From an uncultured Oscillospiraceae bacterium (GTDB lineage: Bacteria; Bacillota; Clostridia; Oscillospirales; Acutalibacteraceae), in NCBI GenBank assembly GCA_900553255.1, contig USCI01000010.1:1-40791 (forward strand): 40,791 bases of DNA. The letters are read 5' to 3'. How positions within the stretch are numbered: the stretch's first letter is position 1; every line of letters starts with the position of its first letter. The notes beneath the pieces were generated by a model. The model did no database searches. It had not been told where the DNA came from and was given only the letters and a program-made list of their open reading frames with translations. The position numbers were made by a program, and so were the translations under genes. Below are positions 25,690 through 34,900 of the stretch, piece by piece.

Positions 25690-26120
25690 AAATCTTGGTG
25701 CTCAACGGACCGAATCTCAATCTTGTCGGCCAGCGGGAGCCGGGGGTGTACGGCACCGAAAGCTACGCATCCATTTGCGAGGCGATTCGCACCAGAGCGG
25801 AAACGTTGGGGATGCAGGCGGACTGCGACCAGACCAACAGCGAGGGCGGCCTGATCGACCGGCTGCACGCCGCGCGCGGCGTGTATGACGGCATTGTGCT
25901 TAACGCAGGGGCCTATACGCATTACAGCTATGCGATCCGCGACGCGATCGCGGCGATTCAGCTGCCGGTAGTGGAGGTGCACATGTCCAACATCCATGCC
26001 CGGGAGGAATTCCGGCACACTTCGGTGATTGCGCCGGTCTGCCGCGGGCAGATTGCGGGTTTCGGCGCAGACAGCTATATGCTTGCCCTGCAGGCGATGC
26101 AGGGCATACTCAGCCGATAA
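25686..26120 (+). CDS. aroQ: 3-dehydroquinate dehydratase, type II
   Basis: Shikimate pathway enzyme converting 3-dehydroquinate to 3-dehydroshikimate. The 144-residue length is typical. Diagnostic blocks are ILVLNGPNLNLVGQREPGVYG (flexible loop with Arg17 and catalytic Tyr22), NSEGGLIDRLH, LNAGAYTHYSYAIRDAI, and VEVHMSNIHAREEFRHTSV with the catalytic histidine. The start overlaps the previous gene. The aroQ-pepP-efp order is conserved in Firmicutes. Confidence 0.96.
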   Translation: MKILVLNGPNLNLVGQREPGVYGTESYASICEAIRTRAETLGMQADCDQTNSEGGLIDRLHAARGVYDGIVLNAGAYTHYSYAIRDAIAAIQLPVVEVHMSNIHAREEFRHTSVIAPVCRGQIAGFGADSYMLALQAMQGILSR

Positions 26121-26141
26121 GGACAGGAGGAGCGGCATAGA

Positions 26142-27212
26142 ATGACGGCAATGGAACGGTTAATGGCCGTCCTGCCGGACGGGCAGACGGCGGCAATGGT
26201 CACTTCGGCGCACAGCCGACGGTATCTGACCGGCTTCCCGTCGAGCGCGGGCTTGGTGCTGATTACGCGGGAAAAGGCGTATTTTCTGACCGATTCCCGT
26301 TACAGTGAAGCGGCGGCCAGGGCGATTACAACGGCGGAATGCCGTGAATATACCAAGGTATCCGAAACGCTCGCGGAGCTGTTCCGCCTGCACGGGATTA
26401 AGCGGGTGCAGATCGAGGCGGAGCAGACAACGCTGGCCGAACTGGGACGCTGGCGGCGGATGCTGCCGGAGACAGAATGGGTGACCGACGGAGAACTGGA
26501 CCGGCACCTTGCGGCCCTGCGGCTGGTCAAAACGCCGCAGGAGATGGAAAAGCTGCGGCAGGCGCAGCAGCTGACCGAGTTTGGTTTTGACCATATCCTT
26601 TCGTTTATCCGGGAGGGGCGCACCGAGCGGGAAATCGCGCTCGAGCTGGAATTTGTCATCCGCCGGCAGGGAGCGGAGGGCGTATCCTTTGATTTTATTG
26701 TGGTGTCCGGCGCAAATTCTTCGCTGCCTCACGGTGTGCCCACCGATAAAAAGGTGGAGGCGGGGGATTTTGTCACGATGGATTTCGGCGCTATGGTGGA
26801 CGGCTGGCATGCCGACATGACCCGCACGGTAGCGGTAGGTCAGGTGAGCGAACGGCAGCAGGAGGTTTACGATACCGTACTGTGTGCCCAGAAGGCGGCG
26901 CTTGCCGTGCTGTCGCCGTACATTACCGGCGTGCAGGGAGACGCGGCAGCGCGGGATGTGATCCGTGAGGCGGGTTACGGTGCGTATTTCGGTCATGGTA
27001 CCGGCCACGGCGTTGGCGTGGAAATCCACGAGGAGCCCCGGTTGTCCCCGAGTGCGGGAGACACCCTGCTGCCGGTCGGCAGCGTGGTAACGGTGGAGCC
27101 GGGAATATATCTGCCCGGGCAGTTCGGCGTGCGCATCGAGGATATGGCGCTGATCACCCCGGATGGCTGTGAAAATTTGACGGCTTCGCCGAAGGAGCTC
27201 ATCGTGCTGTAA
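26142..27212 (+). CDS. Xaa-Pro aminopeptidase, M24 family
   Basis: A 356-residue aminopeptidase P-type metallopeptidase that removes an N-terminal residue preceding proline. An N-terminal creatinase-like domain (1-120) precedes the pita-bread catalytic domain. All five metal ligands can be seen: Asp in VTMDFGA, Asp in ADMTRT, His in GHGTGHGVG, Glu in TVEPGIYLPG, and Glu in VRIEDM. GACAGGAGGAG precedes the ATG. It lies directly upstream of efp, a frequent pairing; EF-P acts on polyproline stretches, but a functional link is only inference. Confidence 0.93.
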   Translation: MTAMERLMAVLPDGQTAAMVTSAHSRRYLTGFPSSAGLVLITREKAYFLTDSRYSEAAARAITTAECREYTKVSETLAELFRLHGIKRVQIEAEQTTLAELGRWRRMLPETEWVTDGELDRHLAALRLVKTPQEMEKLRQAQQLTEFGFDHILSFIREGRTEREIALELEFVIRRQGAEGVSFDFIVVSGANSSLPHGVPTDKKVEAGDFVTMDFGAMVDGWHADMTRTVAVGQVSERQQEVYDTVLCAQKAALAVLSPYITGVQGDAAARDVIREAGYGAYFGHGTGHGVGVEIHEEPRLSPSAGDTLLPVGSVVTVEPGIYLPGQFGVRIEDMALITPDGCENLTASPKELIVL

Positions 27213-27244
27213 ATTTCCGCTTTTATAAATTTTCTAGATATGGG

Positions 27245-27273
27245 TTGCAAAATGGCGCGCTATACGGTAAAAT
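27245..27273 (+). promoter_or_regulatory. efp promoter
   Basis: TTGCAA (27245-27250), 17 bases, TAAAAT (27268-27273), in the 94-base gap before efp. Confidence 0.65.
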
Positions 27274-27306
27274 ATAGGGTAGTTCACAAGATGGAGGAAG
27301 AAAAAT

Positions 27307-27864
27307 ATGATATCAGCAGGTGATTTTCGCAACGGTGTTACGTTTGAGATGGACGGCAACGTCTACCAGATCATCGAGTTTCAGCATGTGAAGCCCGGTA
27401 AAGGCGCTGCGTTCGTGCGCACTAAGATCCGCAACGTGATCGCCGGCACGGTGGTTGAGCGCACCTTTAACCCGAATGATAAGTATCCGACCGCCTTTGT
27501 CGAGAGAAAGGACATGGAGTATTCCTACAACGACGGCGATCTGTACTATTTCATGGATCAGGAAACGTATGAGCTCGTCCCGATCAATAAGGAGCTCCTC
27601 GGCGATAACTTCAAGTTTGTCAAGGAGAACATGGTCTGCAAGATTGTGTCCTACAAGGGCAAGGTGTTTGGTATTGAGCCGCCGAACTTTGTTGAACTGC
27701 AGGTGACCAAGACCGATCCCGGCTTTAAGGGGGATACCGCGACCAACGCCACCAAACCGGCAACCCTCGAAACCGGTGCAGAGGTGCGTGTGCCGCTGTT
27801 TATCAACGAAGGCGAAATGATCCGTGTGGACACCCGTACGGGTGAATATATGGAACGCGCCTGA
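27307..27864 (+). CDS. efp: Elongation factor P
   Basis: EF-P relieves ribosome stalling at polyproline. The 185-residue length is standard for its three beta-barrel domains. The tip of domain I carries Lys32 in HVKPGKGAAFVRTK, the residue that is modified in many bacteria. Domain II has VERTFNPNDKYPTAF, and the C-terminus has VPLFINEGEMIRVDTRTGEYMERA. GGAGGAAG precedes the ATG. No EpmA or YmfI modifying enzyme is in view. Confidence 0.97.
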   Translation: MISAGDFRNGVTFEMDGNVYQIIEFQHVKPGKGAAFVRTKIRNVIAGTVVERTFNPNDKYPTAFVERKDMEYSYNDGDLYYFMDQETYELVPINKELLGDNFKFVKENMVCKIVSYKGKVFGIEPPNFVELQVTKTDPGFKGDTATNATKPATLETGAEVRVPLFINEGEMIRVDTRTGEYMERA

Positions 27865-27906
27865 GTTTACTAAAAAATTACGATTTCACAAAGGAGGTAA
27901 CACGAA

Positions 27907-28344
27907 ATGACGGTTACGGAAAAGGTTGCCTATCTGAAGGGATTGGCGGAAGGCCTGAACGTGGCGGAGGACACGAAGGAAGGCAAGCTGCTCAAGGCCA
28001 TTATGGATGTTCTCACCGATATGGCTGCAGACCTGGAGGATGTGCGGGACTGCACGGCGGAACTGACCGAGCAGGTGGATGCCATCGACGAGGATCTGGA
28101 TCAGCTGGAAATGGATTATTACGAGGATTACGACGATTATGACTGCGAATGCTGCGACGACGGCGAATATTATGACGTTTGCTGCCCGAACTGCAATGAG
28201 GAGTTCTGTGTCGATGAAGACACGCTGCTGGAGGGCGGAATCGAATGCCCGAACTGCGGTGAACATCTGGAGTTCGACATCGAGGAGTGCGATGACGACG
28301 ATTGCGAATGCGGTTGCTGCCATCACGAGGGCGACGAAGAATAA
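27907..28344 (+). CDS. CD1247-family acidic, cysteine-rich protein
   Basis: A 145-residue, extremely acidic protein. The first 60 residues (EKVAYLKGLAEGLNVAEDTKEG onward) match the CD1247 N-terminal domain common in Clostridia and are helical, with a coiled-coil-like ELTEQVDAIDEDLDQLE. The rest is rich in Asp, Glu, Tyr and Cys and has a zinc-ribbon-like pattern: CCPNCNEEFC and then ECPNCGEHLEF. A last cluster, CECGCCHH, could bind another metal. The function is unknown. AAGGAGG precedes the ATG. It shares the efp transcript and is followed by a strong terminator. Confidence 0.8.
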   Translation: MTVTEKVAYLKGLAEGLNVAEDTKEGKLLKAIMDVLTDMAADLEDVRDCTAELTEQVDAIDEDLDQLEMDYYEDYDDYDCECCDDGEYYDVCCPNCNEEFCVDEDTLLEGGIECPNCGEHLEFDIEECDDDDCECGCCHHEGDEE

Positions 28345-28366
28345 GCCAGGCTCGTTGAAACCAAAA

Positions 28367-28408
28367 TCCCCTGACGCGGAAAATTGCGCGTCAGGGGATT
28401 TTTTGTTT
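28367..28408 (+). terminator. Terminator closing the efp transcript
   Basis: TCCCCTGACGCG (28367-28378) pairs with CGCGTCAGGGGA (28387-28398), a perfect 12-base stem, then TTTTTTGTTTT. It marks the end of the housekeeping block. Confidence 0.9.
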
Positions 28409-28411
28409 TGG

Positions 28412-28763
28412 AGAGTCTGTTTTGCTCCGTCTTTTGGAGAACCGTTTTTCCATCGGATCGGGCATTCGATCGAAACCGGAAAAAGCAGAAGTTTTTCATT
28501 GTTGGATGGATATTTAGATGATTGAGTTGTTCAAACCTGCTTGTTTTTAATTACCAGCGGTGTCCCATGCTGGCATCTCCTGTGCTGAAAATAAGCTCAG
28601 AGGAAAACACTAACGGAACAGCGAAACATCAGAAATACACCGAGTGAAGCCGTCGGATGAATAGTCCGGCGGCCATTTTATTGATAAGGAGAGGTGAATC
28701 AGGAAGACAAAAAATCGCGATTCGCTAATTTACATAAAATTTTAAAATTAATTTTCGAATATA
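28412..28763 (+). other. Non-coding gap before the Rhs locus
   Basis: About 350 bases without a convincing gene. It becomes AT-rich to the right. It holds one hairpin (28649-28657 with 28665-28673, loop of 7, one G-U pair) followed by CATTTTATT, a possible weak terminator or RNA element. I do not recognise a known riboswitch. A short open frame from 28694 lacks a ribosome site and family features. Confidence 0.5.
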
Positions 28764-28792
28764 TTGTCATAAAGACGAAAATGTGGTATACT
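28764..28792 (+). promoter_or_regulatory. Promoter of the full-length rhs gene
   Basis: TTGTCA (28764-28769), a 17-base spacer, TATACT (28787-28792). The transcript would have a leader of about 165 bases before the ATG at 28963. The last bases before the -10 (ATGTGG) resemble those at the displaced module promoter at 37412-37440 (CATGG). Confidence 0.7.
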
Positions 28793-28962
28793 CTCACATA
28801 TGATTGTTACTCACAAATCGCAAGAAATACTTGCAGAAGACAGGTGATTAAGGAGGCGCGGAAAGGAAAATACGGGAGAGGTCAGGCGGTTTTGGTTGGG
28901 GACAGGTGCTGAAGAAAGCAGGAACAGGGGTACAGGCAAGGAGAAAGAGGGGGAAAGGAACA

Positions 28963-31900
28963 ATGAAAGGACTCAGACGAGCGCTGGTTGCCGTAATCAG
29001 CGCGGGAGCAATCCTGTTGCAGACGATGCCGGTGACGGCAATGGTGCCAGTGGAGACAACAGAAGGAAACTGGGAGAGCCAGGTGGCGGAGAGCTATATC
29101 GACAAGGAAGAAAAGCCGTCGCCAATCATCGGGGAGGATATCAGCAAGCGGGAAGAGAACGTGAAGTATTACCGGCATGAGGACGGCACCTATACGGCGG
29201 CGGTATACAGCGAGCCGGTGCACTATCAAGAGGACGGAGAATGGCGGGACATCGATAATACGCTGGAGCTGAAAAGCGGGGAAGACGGCAAGGCGTACTA
29301 TACCAACCGGGAAAACGCATTTGAAGTCAGGATGCCGCAGAATGCGGATGGGGAAACACCGGTGGAGGTGGAGGCAAACGGCTACAGCCTGAGCTGGACG
29401 CTCGAGGAGCAAAAGGCATCGCAGGCGAGCGTGTCTGTGCCGGTGAAGGCGGCGAAGGCACAGGCGCGTCAGCTGGAGGCGATGACGGAGGATGAACGGA
29501 TCCGTGTGCGCAATGAGGAAATGACGGTGCTCGAGAGCATGCACACAGCGGTGACGTATGAGGAAGCGGTCGGCAGCGTGGATATACGCTACGACCTGAA
29601 GGGAACACAGCTGAAGGAAAGCCTGATCCTGTCCGGGGTCCCGGAGCAGGAGAGCTACAGCTATATTCTGAACAGCGGAGACCTGAACGCCCAGCTGGAA
29701 GCAGACGGGTCGGTGGTATTTTACGCGGCGGACGGGGAGGAAGCCGTGTTTGTGCTCCAGGCGCCGTATATGTTTGACAGCAAGCTGGAAGTGAGCCGTG
29801 ACATCGAGGTGGAGCTCGAAGAGGTTGCAGGAGGATACCGCTATACGATCACGCCGGACCGCAGCTGGCTGACGAGTGCGGACAGGGCATACCCGGTCAC
29901 GATCGACCCGACGATCACGACGGACAGGGACAGGGCTGTCATCGACGCGGCCGAGGTATACGAGCGGTACCCGGATAAGATTTACGGAAAAGATGATGTC
30001 CTTTATGCAGGGGCGATGCTGACCAACGGGATACCGTATGAATACCGGACATACATACAGATCGGCTTGCCGGATGAAATCAAGTCGTCCTCCCAGCAGA
30101 TCGTCGGCGCGACGCTGAACCTGTATTACTATACGAAATATAACGATTATACGAAGCCGACGCAGATCAACCTGTACCGCGTGCAGGAGGCATGGAACGA
30201 GGGGACGCTGACGTGGAATACGCAGCCGTCGTGTGCCTCGGAGATCACGGATTACGCGATGGCGACGGATGACCGCTGGGGCGATTCGTACGATATTACT
30301 GAACTGGTGCAGGAATGGGCGACGTACGGGAACAACTACGGCGTGGTGCTGAAAATCAACGAAATCAACCAGAACGAGACAGAAACGGTATGCTACATTC
30401 CGGATGATTTGTACGAGGGTTATGAGGCGCTGAGACCGGCGATGTACATCAGCTACCGGGACATGAAGGGGGCAGAGGACTACTGGACCTATACGAGCAT
30501 GCCGGCGGGTGTTTCGGGAACGGCGGCGGTAAACAACGCGAACGGAAACCTGGTGCTGGTGCAGGAGGATATGAGCACGGACGGCGCGCGTATGCCGGTA
30601 TCGATCACGCACGTGTACAACGCGGGCGAGACGGAATCGTCGGTGTACGGGGCAAAATGGCAGACGAACTACAACGTGCAGGTGAAGAGCGCGACCGGAG
30701 ATGTGTATGATAACGGGTACCGCTATTACCTGAAGGACGGGGACGGGACCGAGCACTACTTCTATTTCGAGAGCGCGTCGGCGACAACCGGCAAGGATGA
30801 AGACGGGCTGGGGTATACGCTGACACTGGACAGCAGCGGGAAGCCGGACTATATCACCGACAAAAACGACGGGAAGATGAAGTTCAATGCGAACGGACTT
30901 CTGGAGTATATAGAGGATACCAACGGGAACCGGATTCAGCTGTATTACGACGGGAATTCGCGGCTGAGCAAGATCCTGGACGGAGCCGGCCTGGATTTTG
31001 TCTTCAGCTATGGGACAAACGGGAAGCTGGAAAAGCTCACGGACTTCCGCGGGCGGGAGGTGAAGTATACCTACAGCGGGGAAAACCTGGTGAAGATCAC
31101 CTATCCGGACGGGAAGTACACCTCGATCACGTATGACGGGAATTATGTGAAAACGGTGAAGGGAAGCGGAGACGGACTGACGACGACGATACAGTATACA
31201 ACGTCGCCGGTGATCCACCGCGTGAGCAGCATCAGCTATACGAATACGACGTACAATTTTACGTACGGGCAAAACGAGACGGAGATCACGAGCAACACGG
31301 GAGATGACGTAAGCTACCAGTTCAATAACTTCGGCCAGACGGTAGGGGTGATCAACCATGTCAGCGGCCGCGGGCAGTACTATGAGTACGGAGCGAGCGG
31401 CGGAACCGGCGTGCAGGAGGGGGAACAGAACAAGCTGCTGTCGGCGTCGAAGACACAGGTAAGCGTGGCCAACATCCTGAGGAACGGCGGATTTCAGCAG
31501 AATGCGTCCAATGGATATACGACGTATTTTTCAAACGCGTCGCATAGTGCGGCGATTACGTGGGATTCCGGCAAAGGCTATCTGACGAGCGGTGCGGCAA
31601 AAATCAGCCAGACGGCGAGCAACCCATGTGCGGCGCTGCTGGTGCAGACGCTGTCCGGGATGCCGGGCGGAGAATACACCCTGTCGGGATACATAAACAC
31701 AGACGGCGAGCTGGTGGAAGGCAAAGGCGCCTTTTTCGGGGTGGAAATCTGGAGCCCGTCGGGGTCGCTGTACCGCAGTGTGGGAGCGGAGCGGATCCTG
31801 TATACGGGTGAGGACGAATGGCTGAGGGTATCGCTGAACTTTGAGGTACCGGCGGGATATCAGGTACGGATGGTCAGCGGGTTTATGGAGGCGGAAAGCA

Positions 31901-34900
31901 CGGGAACGTTCTGGCTGGACGATGTGCAGCTGGAGACGGGGGAAACGGCGAACCATGTGAACCTGCTGGACAATACGGCGTTCAAAGAGGATTTCGGCAG
32001 TTGGTGGGCATCGGAGACCGCGTCTGTGGTGGCGACATCCGGTCTGCCGGGAAATCCGCATGCGTTTTCGACGAGTGCAACGCCGTCGGTGTGGTACGGG
32101 ATGAGCCAGAGCGTGCTGACGGACGGCAAAAAGGGCGAGGTAATCAGCTACGGCGGCTGGGCGAAAGCCGGGTCGGCACCGCTGGGAGATGCCGGCGGCC
32201 AGCGCTCGAAGCCTTTGTTCCAGCTCAAAATTGTGTTTTATGACAAGTCCGGAAATCTCCTGGACAGCGGCACGCAGACGGTGAGCTATAACCCGTATGT
32301 AAGCGGATGGCAGTTTGTGAGCGGCAAGGCGGTAGCCCCGGCAGACTATGGCAGGGTAATGTTCTGCCTGGACTATGCGTATAACATCAATACGGTGCAG
32401 TTTGCGCTGCCGTATATGTATAAGGAGGAATTCGGACAAACCTATGCCTATGATGAAGATGGCAATCTGATCAGCACGGTGGACCTGGCGAAGCAGAACA
32501 GTACGTTTGAGTTCAGCGGAGCGGATGAACTGCTCAAAGCGGTGGATCCGACGGGAAGCGTGTACCAGTATACGTACAGCCAGACCAACGCGCATCAGCT
32601 GGAGTCGGCATACAGCCAGGGGTCGGGAATCAAATACAGTCTGGAATACGATGCGTACGGGAATGCGGTGAGCGGCCGTACGGAAGGGATGGATATCGTG
32701 TCGGGGAACCGGTACTATATCCGGACGGCGAACAAGAACCAGGCCGTGGAGGTCAAGACAGACAACGGCATCTGGCAGAACCGGTATACGGGAAGCGAAG
32801 CGCAGCAGTGGAAGATCACGAAGAGTGGGGAATACTATACGCTGACATCGGAATCGACGGGCCGCGTACTGGAGATAACGAACGGGACGGATGCGGACCG
32901 CGCGAAGGTGGCGGCGGCAGCGGCGGTAAGCGGAGCGAGCCGCCAGCAGTGGAAGCTGACGCGCAACAGCGACGGGACGTGGCGTCTGCGGCCGCGTACG
33001 AGCAGCAGCCGGTCACTGGATGTGTCGGCAGCGGAGGAGCAGGCGGAGATCTACCTGTATTCGGATCACGACGGGACGAACCAGAAGTTTGTGCTGGAAC
33101 CGGTCGGGGACGAGGAAAACACGGCGAAGGTGACGTCGTCGGTGAGCTATACGCCCAACGGCGCGCAGATATCGTCAGTGAGCGACGCGAACGGGAACCG
33201 TGTGAACTATGTGTACAATTCGTCGCTGCAGCTGGAGTCGGTGACGGACGGAAACGGGAACCGGACGTCGTACACGTATGACAGCGATACCGACCTGCTG
33301 AAAAAGGTGAGCAGCGGAGGCTCGGTAAACGAGTATGGGTACGACGGAGCGGACCGTCTGACGTCGATCCTGCATAATGCCGGACGGGTGAAGTACGGTT
33401 TCACATACGACAGCTGGGGACGCTCGACATCGGTGACGGTGGGGAACGGCCTGCAGTCGCGCACGCTGTCGACGTATACGTACACGCCGCGCAACCTGTT
33501 GTCAAAACTGCTGTACGGGAACGGGGCGTATGTGGAATACAGCTATGACGCAGAAGACCGTGTCACCGAAATGAAGTGGAACGGGAGCAGCCTGGCGCGG
33601 TTCGGGTATGTGTACAACGCGGACGGGAACCTTGGCGTGATCAAGGATTACGTGAACGGCCTGCGGACGACGAATGAATATGACTTTGTGGGTCGCCTGA
33701 CCGGGATCAAGGTGAGCAGCGGAGCGGACGCGAACGACGGAGAGGTGCTGCAGCGCCTGCGGGTGAATTATGACGACAAGAACCGGGTGTCGTCGTATGT
33801 GAGCGAAGTCGGAGAAAACCAGACAGAGACGGGCTACCGGTACGGGGAAAGCAGCGGGGAAAAGCTGGACCTGCTGTACGGGGTGAGCATAAACGGAGAG
33901 GAGCAGCGGAGCTACACCTACGATGTGCTGAACCGTCTGTCGGGAATAACACTGGACGGAGCGGGGGACTATGAGGTAAAATATACGTACGCGGCAGGTC
34001 AGGGGCGCAAGAGCACGGAATTTGACGCGACGAAGGCGCAGGGACGTTTCGTGACGGGCGACTTCAACGGCGACGGAACGCCGGACTTGGCGTGCATGTA
34101 CGATACGGGAGGGGATACGAACAGCATAAAGGTCTTGCTGGGAGATGGAACCGGCAAGTACGAGGGCGACTGGGAGACGTGGGATACCAACATCTGGTAT
34201 GACAGCGACAACGTGACCAACCGGTTTGTGGCGGGCGACTTCAACGGAGACGGGAAAGACGACATCGCGTCGCTGTACGACTACGGCGACAGCCACATGA
34301 CGATCCAGGTGTTCCTGTCGTCGGGAAGCAGCTTCGCGGGCTGGCAGTCATGGTTGGACCTGTACGCGTACTCGGCGGAGAAGATAACCGGGCGTGTGGT
34401 GGCCGGGGACTTTAACGCCGACGGTAAGGACGACATCGCAGCGCTGTACGATTACGGCGGAGGCACCTGCCAAATGCATGTGTTCCTGACCAACAGCGCA
34501 GGGACCGAAGTGGAAGGTGGCTACTGGCAGACGTGGTACGCGTGCACAACGGCGGGATATTATTATGCCAACCAGGTGACCGGCCGGATGGTGGCCGGGG
34601 ATTTCAACGGGGACGGCAAGGACGATATCGCGGCGATGTACGACTACGGGGACAACAAAGCGCAGATCCACTACCTGCTGACCAACAGCACGGGCAGTGG
34701 GTTCGACAGCACGGCGTGGCATGTGTCCGAGATGAACACGAATTACAATGCGGCGCTGGTGCAGTGGCGGATGGTGTCTGGCGACTACGACGGCGACGGG
34801 AAGGACGACATCGCGGCGCTGTACGACTACACGTATTACGATGCGACGGATTCGGGACAGGTGCAGGTGTTCCGTTCAACAGGGACGGACTTCGCATCGA

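Noticed and set aside
28412..28763. A riboswitch, possibly of the cyclic di-GMP type, in the gap before rhs
   Set aside because: Only one hairpin can be drawn, and none of the conserved GEMM sequence blocks could be found by eye. A covariance-model search would be needed to revive the idea.
28694..28912. A 72-residue open frame upstream of rhs
   Set aside because: It spans the rhs promoter and leader, has mixed composition and no family features, and would be disrupted as a gene by the promoter at 28764-28792.
28882..31359. A very long open frame (825 residues) on the - strand opposite the rhs gene
   Set aside because: It is antisense to a gene with clear signal peptide, repeats and motifs. 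The translation is rich in Arg/Val/Ile/His runs with no domain, a by-product of GC-biased codons.
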